Assembly (NCBI RefSeq): GCF_002443255.2 | Contig: NW_019211456.1 | Location: 20,135,557 to 20,199,556, forward strand | Reading direction: 5' to 3' | Source: Varroa destructor | Lineage: Eukaryota; Arthropoda; Arachnida; Mesostigmata; Varroidae | Length of the DNA: 64,000 nucleotides | In this document: one piece after another, positions 1 through 12,700 of the stretch | Layout: each line of letters begins with the position of its first letter | Numbering within the stretch: the stretch's first letter is position 1 | Made by a program: the position numbers and the translations under genes | Notes under the pieces: generated by a model | Told to the model about the DNA's origin: nothing | The model's input: the letters and a program-made list of their open reading frames with translations, nothing else | The model's database searches: none

Positions 1-117
1 TCGAAAAATTTGAAAAAATTGATTGAAAAAATGCAGCGTAAAATCCTGTCTGCAATCTAGCTTCTTAGTCAACTTTCATATATTAAATACGAATTATAAT
101 TACTAGTACAATTACAG

Positions 118-3100
118 TCACTTCGTTCCATAAATAACAAACCGTCCAATGACGTGAAGGTACATGGGACGCGATCGATGTGACGCCGCGGATGTTGCCT
201 GCGTAAATACGTCGAACGCTTTTACCGTATCGATCTGCCTTTTTACTACGCGTGTCACTAGAAGATCTTTGCGCCCAACCCATGAAACAGCCAGGGGCAC
301 ATTCAATCCCATATCGGCTAACCGAAATGGAGTCATTGCAAACACGGACACTTTGACCATAGGCTTGTTTTTCATGTGAGCTTTTATGCGCTCTAAACCC
401 TCCTGCGTCTGATAAAGTAAAAAAAGGTAGAGTAAACTACCAGATGCTTTCGTTGGAATAGAGAGGACAAGGGGTAGCTTCTGTACACAACACGTTTAGC
501 TATCTGCTAAATTATTTACATGAATTCTATAAACGTGCATTTGAATGGGTGCGACGTATGATGACCAGGGAAAATAGCTTACCTTCACTTCGTCTACTTG
601 GTAAATAATGTCGCCCACGATTAAGCCGCTCCTCTTCACTGATTCAGAGCGGAGACTGCACACCATGGCAGCTGGTCCAGACACACCAGTTACTTCCAAT
701 AGTTCAAAACCATATGTGAAGCCCTGAAAGCACTGTTTTGATTCAGCCTCCAACTGGATTGACACGAAGTGGCGCACGCTGGTACAGTTGACGATTCGGT
801 AAAAGCAAATAATTCCAATAGGAATTTCATTAGCCATAAAATAGCCCATCCTGCGGTCAAGACATTCCTTTCCTAAGGCCTTCCTTTTAATTAGGGTTAA
901 GGGTTATGTATTTTCAGTATGTTCAGTTAGCATAACGGGGATGGCGGGAGGTACTGCGCCGTCGCAGAGCGGAGTTAGTTAAAGGCACTGTTACAGCTGA
1001 CTTTTTTCCGTCAATCCCGTTATGCAATCTGCGTCAAAAATTCTGCAGCGCAACCTCACACAGGTTTCTGATCGTAATTTTATACAGACAGAACAAGTGA
1101 ACATCCCTATGTACCTTACCCAATCATTGTCTCAAGAGTTTTGTAGTCAAAGGATTTTACAGGTTCATCAGAATGCATTTCGTAGTTTCGTTCGGAACTG
1201 AGGGTTCCTAATCCGTACAGACGGCGCTCGTCGCAGTATCTTTGGTCAATTCCCTCGGCTAATGTTCTCTGGCTTCGGAGGTGGTCCATTAAACGCATAA
1301 AGCCGGGAGAAGCAAAGGTAAGAATAGGCTTCTGTTTGTGTAGTGGAGCATCTCTGAGTTGCCCTTCAAATAATAATAAAATGCATAATGAGTAGTTCTG
1401 CTACCGTTGTTGCTTCTCCTTTGGTCATCAATGCGCATGATTATTAACGCATTTGACAGCAAAGTGTCTCACTCTGACTCGAATGCTATAGAGTTATTGC
1501 GTAAACCATAGATAAAATGGCTGTGCACAGATTATTATAAAATTACTCGACATTGTTCAATATATACTTGAAGAGTATAGAATCAGGGTTGGGAGCTTAC
1601 AGTGGAAATCAAGACCGACGCTCACATCTCTTGAATGAACGATAAGTTCGTCTGAGAATAAACCGTCCCAAACCACGAACTGCTTTGCTAACTCAAGGTT
1701 GGTTAACTGCAACAGAATGCCCGATGTCTTTCCCAATGATGCTTGCTTCTTGGGATTTTATTAGGCTTCCCATGTCAAATAGACCTATCAAGGCGCGTTC
1801 GGTTTGATATGTTCTGAACTTGATTCGTTCGGAGCTTTGTATTTATATCATACCGTATTTCAAGTAAGGACGTAACGAGATCTAATATACCTCGGAAGAT
1901 GTATTGGAACTCGTTTCGGCTGGTACTGTGATGGTTATGTCTTTATTGTCTCTTTTATATGAATTGTACACGAAAACCTACTCATCTCTAAGACAAGTAC
2001 TTACTGATCTCTAAGACAGGTTTGTCTGGTATGACTGCTTTCTCATTGCTAGCAAATGCTTCCCGAAAGGAGGGTACTTCACATAGATGTGTCAGCGTAT
2101 GCAAATTCCCGAAATCGACTTTGCTGAAATAGGGATGCATCCGAAGCTCGCGGTACGATTGCCCAGATCCCAATCTCTTCGACGGATTTTTTACAAGAAG
2201 CCGATTTGTTATGTCGATCAGTTCCGAAGGGTTCCGCTGAATATCCTGAGCACACCAAGTGATATGAGTGTGTAAAACCTGCATTTTAAAAAACAGTAAA
2301 TACTTGGTTGCGTCATAAATTAACGTACAAACAAGCAACGAATCTGAACAGCGAGATAAGCCCGAATATGGATTCACCAATGAATCATCTTTAACCAGAT
2401 ATCAACATCCAGATCAGTGAAAAATACATTTTAACACGAACCACCTGATTACCTGCATTTTAATCATTGTTACAGCCTAAAGTGGACTCACCTTATCTTG
2501 CAACTCCTGCTCTGTGCTCGCTCGAAATGGAAGCTTCCCTGTGCTTAGGCGGTACGTTGTCACACCAAGTGCCCACCAGTCTACGGCTCTTCCGTAGGGG
2601 TAACCCTAAAAAAAAAGCTGGTCAGGTGAAAATTTTGATGAACCGACGATCTATACGACGACGTCTAATATTTTCTTCTTTAAATCTCCTACCTAAAAAG
2701 GTGACATTGAGAATTTAGTGAAATGTATTCCCCCGCCCCAGAAGGGCATTTTCCCATTATCTCTTTGGTTGTATTCTAGGTTAGAATGCGGTAAGAGAAT
2801 AATGCAAATTAACTATATGTCCTAATGCGGCGATCATTAATTGATGCAAATAGACGAGCTCAAGAAATATGTATAACCTTACTTGACAAAAAATCGTCCT
2901 CGTATTTAAAAGCCGTGGCTGGATAATTTTACGCTTATTTTTCACAAATTCTAATAAAATTATTCACAAAAACCAAAATAGAAATAAGCGATGATGTAAT
3001 CAAGTAAAAAAGCGAGACCTTTCTTAAAGCACAAACTAGAGTATGTTAACAAAGAAAAGATACCTTTAGTACACTAATAAGCCTTACAATTTTCGATTCG

Positions 3101-6100
3101 ACTTCCTTAAAGGATTCTGGTGCCATGTACGGGAGAGTCCCGGCAAGTTCGTTATCACGAAACTCTTTCGCCGTCCGTTTGAAAAATGCCGCCATTATTC
3201 GACCCTTGACAAAGTTCGACAGACACAACTTCGTTGTGTCGAAGTCAATCACCTTATCATAACAGGACGACAAATACATGCTTTCAAAAAGTCAGCATGA
3301 ATATAGAAAGATTCCTATGCAACTTGAACAAACATTAATTCTGTTATTGTTGAGACAGCCACTAACAGTTGTGCTTGGCTGTCAACTCCTAGTTGTTGCC
3401 TAAAGGATATCAAACGACCGTGGCGCAGATCGCCTGTTTAGTAAGGTGAACACGAGACTTTAGAGAAATACGGTAGCAATGTTTATCGTTTAGGGAACCC
3501 CGAACTAGAACGTAATATTTTGTTAACCGAAAGGCTAAATACGTCGCGCTTCCATACGAAACCTCCGAATTCTGTTCTGCATTCTTAATGGTATCTTATT
3601 TAGGCGAAGCAGATATCAGGAAACTTCTTCAACTAAGAATCGGTTTGTTTCCAAGTTCAACGTCATATTTTGAAACGCTTGCCTTTAAATGCCCGCTTTC
3701 CTTGATGAGTACGTTCTGCAACTTCAAGTCACGATGTACGAAACCCTTATAATGCAGGTGTTCTAAAAAGAACATTTCATCATTCCTAGTTAGAATGGTT
3801 AGCTGCTTGATCTTACTCGACCCAAATCGTTGTTAACGAAAAGCGTTTAGGTTGCTACGGAAATTGTATATCTGTACGAGCTAGCCGGTTTTCCGGCAGA
3901 AGAATGCTCAAACGATTGTCGATAAATATTAATTTCTATAGATTGGTACTAGTGTGTATTATTCATAGTCACCTAGGCCAAGAAACATCTGGACGACGAA
4001 CAGCCGCAGAACATCTTCGGGCAGGAATCTTTGAATTGACATGAGTTTTTTCAAATCGATCCCTTCGACATACTCCATAAGTGTGACGAAAGCGTCTTCA
4101 ACCTTGAACACGCTCAGGTACTGAATCAGGAAGGGCGAGTTGATAATCGATGCTACCAGCTGAAGGACAGAGAACACCAACGACCGGGCGACAGTGTCAG
4201 CTAGACGAATAACTATGGAGACATACAAAGCCTGTCTGTTATGTTGGACCCCAGCTCAGTAGATATAGTAGTCATTTGCTGTGGTCTCAATATTCCCAAT
4301 CATAGAAAATCATCTGATGTACATACATATGTTATAATGCACGTTGCCTAGCGCCTTTAACGATCTAGGCACCCTTAAGGCTGTACGATGAGACCGGGCA
4401 AATAGCGTACTGTTTCTGCCTTCAAACGTCACAAACCTTGTCTGACGCAATACACTCAATCGTGGGAAGGCGAGCTTCAGGGATGAGTTTTATGCAGATG
4501 GTCAGGTTTGCCGGTACATAAAATCCTTTGTATACCACACCGAAACCACCTGACCCAACCACTCGTTCCGATTCGAGATCTGATATCCTTGGGATGTACC
4601 GCAGTAAATTGTATTTCGGCAAATATTCCAACTGAGAAAGGCATAAATATGCACAGTGTTGCTTTCCTTTAAAGAACTAGGTGTATTTTTTAGCAAATCT
4701 AGGAGACTTAACGTTCTCAAACATTTGACATAACAAGCAAAAATTAAATGCACTTGCTAAATAATTCACTTAATAATAAGTGAATTAATAATAAGACGTT
4801 GCCAGTCATTGGATATCGTTTTTTGTTGATGAACTGTCAACTGGTTTAAACCAATGAGGGAACCTGCAACCATTTGAAGTCGAACTTAGAAAAATGGCGC
4901 GGAACATCTTTTTGTTTACAACCCGCCACTATACAATACTCAAAGCCTGATCTGGTGTCTATAGATAGTGGCAGCCGACTGTGCCTAGCAAAGCATCCTT
5001 TATCTTTCAGCGACTGTTTTCGTGTTTTTTTTTGACTTTAGGTAGTCAAGGGAACGGAAAATTAAAATGCTATATGTTAGACCCAGGAACCACTTGCGAA
5101 TCTATAAGGTAAATTAAGGTTACCTCATTGATTACAAAGTTTATTGTTGAGGCTAGTTCACCATAGCGATTAGAAGAGAAATCGAGTTGGGTGTATTTCG
5201 TACGCAACCTGATGCCTTTGGTAAATTAGATTTCACGCACGGTTTGCACGCGTAACTTTACGATATCGGCTAGTGCTGTCCAGTCGATTGGGGTCACCAA
5301 TTCTAGAAGCTGAAGTTCGGCCGCCATTTCAGCAACGATAAGAATAAACTTAGTGATGTCCTTCGAAAAAGGTAAGCCCACTTGAGGAGCCAGCTTGAAG
5401 ATGCGCTCCATTAACAGCATCAGATTCTCGATCATGTCTTTGATGTCCTAGTCAAAGAAATTAGTAGCGTTTTGCCGCGTTTATTAGCACGTAGATACAT
5501 ATAATAGAAATACTCAAACTTTGAAGCCATACGAAATACGAATTTCGCAGCATAAAAAATTATTTTCATCAAAAAAACTAAGTGTTAATATGACTATGGC
5601 ATGTGATTTCTAATATTCTCCCAAAAATCCAATGCAGAATGTCACGTTTCTTTATGCAATTGACCTATACGACCTACCTGTGTAAAAAGCGTCCTCCGTT
5701 CAATTGAGTAACACATCTCAGTGGCTGTTTGAACGAGCTGCTCAGTAGAGAAATGCTCGAGTATTTGGCGATCAGCAATCGGAGTTCGGCGCCTTTCCTT
5801 AATTAATACCTATGTGCAAACAAACGTTTGCGATATTACTAGCTGTAGATCGACATAGTTGCTAAATATTGGTTTCTTCTATTTCAGGCACGCATGTCTC
5901 AGCACCGAATGTTAATAAGAATCACATTTGGGCCAAGTGTCATTTGGCGACCGCTTTTCGCTGAGATCTACTTAACTTTTGAACTAAAGTGATCAGTCAA
6001 GTACAAACGTATCCTTCAACATTTCACTTCTATTTATTTAAGTTAAAGTTTAGTAAAAGTTGTGGGTTCGTTAAAAGAGGTACTCCTGGTAGGACTTTCC

Positions 6101-6459
6101 TAGAATGGTATATCAATTAAGCGGATAATAGGAACAACCACACAGGGAAGTTCATTGCTGACAATACTATCACAAGCCAAAAAGAAACTTGTTCGTCTTT
6201 GCAACTTTCAAATGACTAACCACTAGATATCGACTCAATTGGCTACAGAGTACGACTGACTCCTGTTGCCTCTCGTTCGGCGTTCTTTTACCTGTAACAT
6301 CGCGTAGAGAGATTTCCCCAGGTTCGGCTGAGTGGCGAAGAGTCTAGCGATTACAGAATTGCGCATAGTATCTATCATCGTCACCATACGCGTGGGCGCC
6401 GTAGACATGATCTTCCCCTTGGTCATACGGGGGCTGCTGCCCTGATGGCTCTCGGCCAT
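118..6459 (-). CDS. MAST-like serine/threonine kinase (DUF1908 + AGC kinase + PDZ), 12 exons
   Basis: Exons (high to low): 6459-6292, 5809-5678, 5447-5241, 4631-4437, 4159-3973, 3762-3683, 3252-3088, 2605-2492, 2278-2005, 1351-1120, 778-583, 408-118. All phases agree, giving 746 residues. Residues about 101-165 resemble the MAST pre-kinase DUF1908 helices. The kinase domain shows the P-loop GSGGFG (from 195), Lys217, alpha-C Glu228, HRDLKLQN (306-313), DFD (326-328, DFG expected), MAPE (366-369), VDWWALG and HPYF (464-467). The long insert between DFD and APE is typical of MAST kinases. A PDZ domain (about 590-675) follows, with YGFEL and SGLIVGD. MAST kinases (Drosophila drop out) act in microtubule and dynein-linked processes; that is family knowledge. 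The protein is much shorter than vertebrate MASTs (over 1000 residues). The exon 9/10 junction is the least certain, and the exon 3 donor (GTGCGT) is weak. It lies head-to-head with the sulfotransferase. Confidence 0.82.
4762..4787. repeat. Perfect inverted repeat, 11-bp arms, 4-nt loop
   Basis: TAATTCACTTA and TAAGTGAATTA flank ATAA. It lies in the kinase intron between the exons at 5241-5447 and 4437-4631. AT-rich, so chance or a hairpin are both possible. Confidence 0.8.
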
Positions 6460-7130
6460 TTTGGGTTAGTATATTCAGCTTCTAAACAGCTACGAAATCT
6501 TACTGAACGCCAAACATTCGTAATCTAGTAAATAACGCTGAGCTTATTTGTGTCACTGCTATCGGCACCCACGCGCTGCCTAATGCTCGTCTGACCAACC
6601 AATTTGCTTTTCGTCTCCAGTGCAAAGCTTCGTTTCCCAAACAACTTGACAACAAGAGACGGATTAATATCCAAATAACGCACAGGTGTTCAGGGTCAAC
6701 GAGGCTCTCTAGTCGAGTCGCTGAACATATCAGTTGTGACGAGACAAAATTATTGCTTAGAGACCAAATTTTTGTCATGGTTAAAGTTACAGGCATAATG
6801 GCCGCATGTCGAAAATCGCAATCGCACTACTAATGAGGTTATGCATAGAAGCGTACATAGGTGAATGCGAAGAGTTAATCTTTTTCACCGCAATATCATC
6901 TTTGCTGTTGGTTTGTATAATCTTTGAAATGAGTCGTGGGGTTTATGTCTCGAGCCCATATGCTTTGTGCATTTTTCCTCAAGCACTGGTACATAACGTA
7001 GTTACCTAAGCTAGCATAAAAGCGACAACAATGTACGCTTGCACATCCCCTGAGATAGCTTAGTGGATGACGTATTTGCCTGCTAACCTTAGGCGCAAAA
7101 TTAGGCTCAAGCGCGGGTATTGATACACCT

Positions 7131-7202
7131 CGTTTCAAGCTGGGAGCCAGCCGCGAGATGGAATGCCTAACGACGATGCCGAACATCGAACTTGAAACAT
7201 AG
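7131..7202 (+). repeat. 72-nt repeat, copy 1, with closing inverted repeat
   Basis: Ungapped match (about 70% identical by eye) to 8626-8697. The ends GTTTCAAG and CTTGAAAC are complementary, and an internal hairpin GCTGG-GAG-CCAGC follows the left arm. Shared unpaired motifs include GATGGAAT and the right-hand end GAAACATAG. Confidence 0.65.
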
Positions 7203-8625
7203 AAGGATGTTTTTGTTAACCAGAGCAGTCATTGATGCTTTTACCTAATGATATCTGTGGCAGTCGCTACTACAGAAGTTTGTTGTTGATGTCCTATGTT
7301 TTTACCAATTATACCTCTGCATGTACTTTACGTCACATTTAAATTAACGCTACTCCTGTGTCACTTCAAATATGGTATTCAAATATGGCTTCAAATTTGC
7401 CGTTTTCCTAAGGAGAAAAATATACTGCGCTTTAACTTTGAAATTAGACATAAAAGTGAGCCACCAGTTTGCAAATTCTCTTTATTAAAAACCCATGTAG
7501 CACCAAATTGTGACTTGAGTTGCTCCGTCTGATAAGTTTAATAGTGTAGGTTTTTATTTTGTTATTAGTTAGTCGGCTCTGGAAGCTTTTTGGGCAGTTC
7601 TTCCATAGAAATTCCCGGTTTCATGTTTCGCAACCTCCAGATATCGATCTGTTTAGTTTTATCCTATATTTCCCTTTCTGTGAAGATACTTCCTTTAGAG
7701 AAAAACCTCTAGGAAGAAAGATTGATGCAGTTGAAATAGCGAGCGACTAGGAACACAAGAGAAGGCAAAACGTCGTAAGTAGAAGGTTAGCTGAGCATCA
7801 GAGTTTCGGACCGAAGAAATTGGAACACCATCCTAACGGGTCATTTGCCTGTAAAACGGGTGTTGGTGAGAAACTATTATGCCACCATTAAATAAAACGG
7901 TTTACCAATCTACGAGGTGTTGTTCCAAGCATTAGACTATACTAATGTAGTGTGCACCAATGTATTTGAACTTGAAAAATTTGTAATCAACTTCGATTAA
8001 GCAGTGTACATGCTGAAACTTTTTGCACATTGGTTAAAAGAACATTATTTAATATTTTATAATTATTCTATTATTAATAATAACAGTATTGCTGTCATAA
8101 TTTGCTTCATGCCGTCTAGCCAGTAGCATCATTCATTTTTCCCATTGCTGCCCTGAAATTATTGATTGAGTGTTTGATAGTTGTTCATATGCCACTTCGA
8201 ACAGTCTTCTTTGTAGTTCGTTGATCAGCTTAGGGAAACCTTACATCATACGCTTTCCCATTAAATGCCGGAAAACAAAGATGCATAATTTCTTATTTGT
8301 TGTGCTATATAGTCGACATGTATCCGTATGAAGCTGATAATTGATATGATTAGCCCCCTTAATTCCACACATAAGTAATAGGTACATGGTAATCGGGGAC
8401 CATAAGTTCTGAATCTTTAGCATTGGACCTACGTCATCCCCATAGATAATGTGTATATTTATATATCTAAGCTATTGGAAAAACTAAAAGTCTGTTTGTA
8501 TTGCACTTTCAAGCCATTCATTATACGCTGTATAACACTAAATTAGTAAATAGTATTGTAATAGTAAAGAGTACCCATTGACATACAAAATGTGGTCTAG
8601 GTTCGAATTGGACATAGACAGAATT

Positions 8626-8697
8626 CGTTTCGAGCTGGAAGCCAGCTATCTGATGGAATACTCGACAGAGATACAGAACGCAAAACTCGAAACATAG
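8626..8697 (+). repeat. 72-nt repeat, copy 2, with closing inverted repeat
   Basis: Same length and orientation as 7131-7202. Its ends are GTTTCGAG and CTCGAAAC, so the A-T pair in copy 1's closing stem is replaced by a G-C pair. The internal hairpin is GCTGG-AAG-CCAGC. The short right-hand flank is also similar (AGAGGGTTT against AGAAGGATG). Confidence 0.65.
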
Positions 8698-9748
8698 AGG
8701 GTTTATGGTTTTATTTAAGTATCTCGAAGGCTTGTGAAGACCTTAGTCGATTCCACCGAAGCAGTAGTTCATTTGGGTTGTATGCGTGCATTCTGAGCGG
8801 CGCTCTCAACTTAGGTGTCAATTATATAACAACTTAAAACCCAATTGGTTTACCTAAGAAATACAGGTCTGGCTAATTGTAATACATGAGCATCTCCATG
8901 CGTGAGCTATTAATTTGGGACTCCAAAGAGCTACTTACGTTCGGACTATGCGATCTTATAAAAAAAAAAAATGTCGTTTTACATAAGAAAAACGAAATAA
9001 GACACACTGAATATACCTGACAACATCAACACCAGGACCAATAACATTTAACTCCTCAAGATGCTTGAAGATGTATTTTTACAATATTGGCCTCACTTCA
9101 GCGAAACATTAACTTGTACTATTAGTCGAATAAATCTGTTCGTCAGGTACGCGGCAAAAGCTGACTAGTAAGAGCGGTGATTGCCCAAGCAGTCCGCAGC
9201 TGCCCCCTTCGCAATAAAGCAATCATTTTTTTCATAACAACTCTAAATGATACCAGGGCCCTTTCCAGCATTATGTACTCTTCTCTCAATGCGCTTGCCA
9301 CTGCGTAATAATTTCTTCATCTCTGTTTTGCCAAAATTAAGGGTCTGTAAGATAGATTCGACAAGACATTATGACCATTATTAAGATTATCGCAGGTATT
9401 GATCTAGTTCCATTTTTGTGCCATAATTTGTGCCAGTGTTAGCGTTGCTGCTGCTGCTCGATACTGCGTGAATGCCTAGAGCCATGAGAAAGAGACGTAG
9501 GTGAGTTGCGCAGTCATGTGTGTCTATTCCACAAATATGACCTTCGACAGTTCACAGAACGTTCTGTATTAGTTGGAATAGAATAAGGAAGCTCTTCTCG
9601 ACGATCACAGAGTCATAGCAATTCAGTGGTACCGTAAAGACGGTCTTATACAGCTGTGACGGGATTATGACGAATCCACGAACCGATACTTGGACAATGA
9701 AAAGCTATTCAGTGGAAGAAGCCAGTTATTGTCACTGAAAACGCCATC

Positions 9749-12700
9749 ATGAACATCGGTGAGTGTGGTAAAATATACATGCAATACATTAAAATAGTCA
9801 ACTTTTTGGTTAAGGAACGCTTCATGACACAAATTTTTCTGCTCTAGTTATGATTAAATAATTTATTGACTACACATATATACTACTATAAATTTGTTGT
9901 CGTGTCATGGCTATTTAGTGCATTTTGGTGAAATCTGACAGTTCTGTTAACCTTATACTTAATAATATAATAAGGATAATAATAAGGACAGAAAACTCTC
10001 ATAGAATATTACGTAACGACTAAACAATATGCGATTTCAAAGTAGGCTATAAAGCAATTATTACAACGTATTCATATTTAAGAATGTTGGAATATCCACA
10101 TACAGTATTGCGCTACCGTACAACGAGAAAAAAAAATGTGATCTTGTTCTGCGAAAGATTTGTCGAAAATATGTAAGCCATGGAAGGTTACATGACGTTT
10201 GTCCAAGAGTACTTTAGGCATATTATAAGTGTATTTGATTTTCATGTGATAACATTTATGTGTGACAACAAAATATAAATAACATTTTATTTTTAGCTTA
10301 ATTTTCTACTGAATACAAACATTTTTGTAATAATATCTCATATGCAACACGTAAACACGATGTTTCAAAGGGTATTAAGTTTAATAATAAGTCACTCGTT
10401 TAGGTGATACCCTGCCAGGTCGTGAGGAGCGGATTGTGTGCCTGAAGCCCCTGTACCTCGACTTAGACGGTACGCGATTGTCAAAGACGTTCACAATCAA
10501 AAGTTGGCGGGAAGCCATCAGCTACCAGCCTCGACCCGGTAAGTAAAACATCTCATTAAATTATTGCACCGTCACCAGCCGTAGCATAATCTAGGAAGTA
10601 AGCAGGTCTTACATAATTGATGCAAGTTTCCCTATTGGCATTATAACCAAGTTAATCTGTTGAGTTCAAGTGTTTTCATCGTGGTCCACCTAAGCGGTAC
10701 CTATTTGCAAAGTTAGTTCTTTAATGTGAGCCTCCTTCTTGAGAAAATGTCAAAGAATTTCGTAACCGCCCGCTGATAGTTTAAATCGACGTCGCACTTA
10801 TTTCTAACGCAATTTGCATACGATATTTATTACTGCTTTACTCTTACAGTCTTCTCTTGATTCTTGGCTTTGCATTCTTTTATTCGTACAAAGTATCGTT
10901 GCTACTGCTCGCACTATCATTGTATATATTATAGCTATGGCCATTAGATTACGTAAGATTACCAAACAAGAGAATATGTGGCAAATAAACCGGTCATTCA
11001 TTATCTTATCATTTTAAAATGAACAGACTTCTAAAAATTGGCAGATGTTAGGGTGTGGCCTCTAAGAAGATGCGGTCTCTTTGTGGGAAGAGTGGTTGAA
11101 ATTGGGAATGTGAGAACAAATCCAGGGTTATTTTTACGTTATATATCTAAACCTGCCTCATTAATCGAGTGCTATCGTCATCGCCACATAGGTCAGGTTG
11201 GAAAGGACGTGGCGTCTTGAAAGCAAATAAAAGGCAAAGCTCGATATAGCTATTTCGCGTACGAAAGTAATTTAAAGAAAGCTACTCGTTTTTTTTTAAA
11301 TATTAGAGATAATTTGTGTCATTAATATTTTAGATACTGAAGCAGTCTTACCAAACTTAAATGTTCGTATAGAAATTTCATATCTAGTCAAAATAGCCTT
11401 TTAAGACAATTCAAATCCTCGCTTCCTTTTGGTAGTATAGCAGCTTTCATTGTTTACATTGACTGTGCAGTATGTGTCGTTGACGGGACTTGCGGCAGCG
11501 ACTCTTGGAGTCCTTGGATGAAAGACTTGGCCATCTAGATAACCGCGTCAGTTTCGATAATCTATCATAATCGTCATGATGATGAAGGTCTACCATGATC
11601 GCAAATAGATTTCAAATGTTAACAGATTATTTCTGATAACAGTCGTTTCTCTCGTGTTCTCGATGCTGCAGAATCTACAATAAGTGAGGCTTAGGATTAA
11701 CCCATCGTAATCCTAGCATGGACGTGTTGAGATAATGGTTTCTTTAGCCTTAGATACTCAATGTCCCACTTATCAATTATAGGATATATTGTATAAAATG
11801 AAATATGTAATGTCAGTCATATCTTTTTGCAAATATCAAATTTATAAGAAGAAAAACGCAACCTTGATAAAAAAAGACTACTCTCTATATTTGCATCGAA
11901 GTATGACAAGTCATTGGGAAGAGCTCACTCATATCTGCCCACTAAGACTAACTTAAGCAACATTTCTAACAATCAACGTCTCATCGAACAAACTTGCATT
12001 AGAGACCTTTTTAGCTATCAACAGGCAAACTGTGATACTTTTACCTTCCAAACACTTATTTCGAAATAGTTTTAATCAGGACATCACTTAAACAAATTTT
12101 GCTTCAGCCAACCTACTCTAAAAATTCTAAATATATCCGTGTGCGAGGTTTAGTACACATTTCTATGTAAAACTTTAGGAAAAACATTTCGTAAGAAAAA
12201 TACCGGATGGACAATTGCTTAGTCTGCAAATGTGGCATTGTGTTGTGGCACCTATGAATGAATGAGCCATTAGACAAAACAGCTTTAGAAGTCTCAAGAC
12301 TACATCAACGGAGATAAATTCGTCTGGCAGCTCTGCTAGGCGATGTGTACGTCTTCTAGCTGGCCGTCAGGAGCAAAATCATTTACCGAGGAGGTCAATC
12401 GCCAGTACGAAGTGGTACAGATTAAGATCCTTTACTTGTTTAGTAATCGAAGTTAAGACCGAAATTTATATTAGCTAGCTCACCACAATGATAGACATTA
12501 TAGGATAGTTCTGACATTATGGCTTGAAAAACTTTTTATCTTCACGAAATTATTTTAATTTTCTTACACAAATATTGTGTGCTATTGGTCATAGTAATAA
12601 TGAAACTAGTAAATATAAGTACCTTAGAATTATTATTATAGTTGGCAAGCTAAGTAACAGTAATATATAATTTGAAAGAACTTGTCGAGCTTATGAGTCA

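Larger units (their letters stand above)
6460..9748. other. Divergent intergenic spacer between kinase and sulfotransferase
   Basis: AT-rich DNA with no recognisable coding exon. It should hold the promoters and 5' UTRs of both flanking genes. The short open frames here match no family and lack consistent splice sites. The only notable content is the pair of 72-nt repeats listed separately and a poly(A) run near 8960. Confidence 0.7.

Noticed and set aside
7131..8697. Hammerhead ribozyme in the 72-nt repeats (copy 2 contains CTGATGG and ends in CGAAAC)
   Set aside because: The invariant core CTGATGA is not matched (G for A, and copy 1 lacks CTGATG), and no stem II pairs between the core and the GAA segment in either copy.
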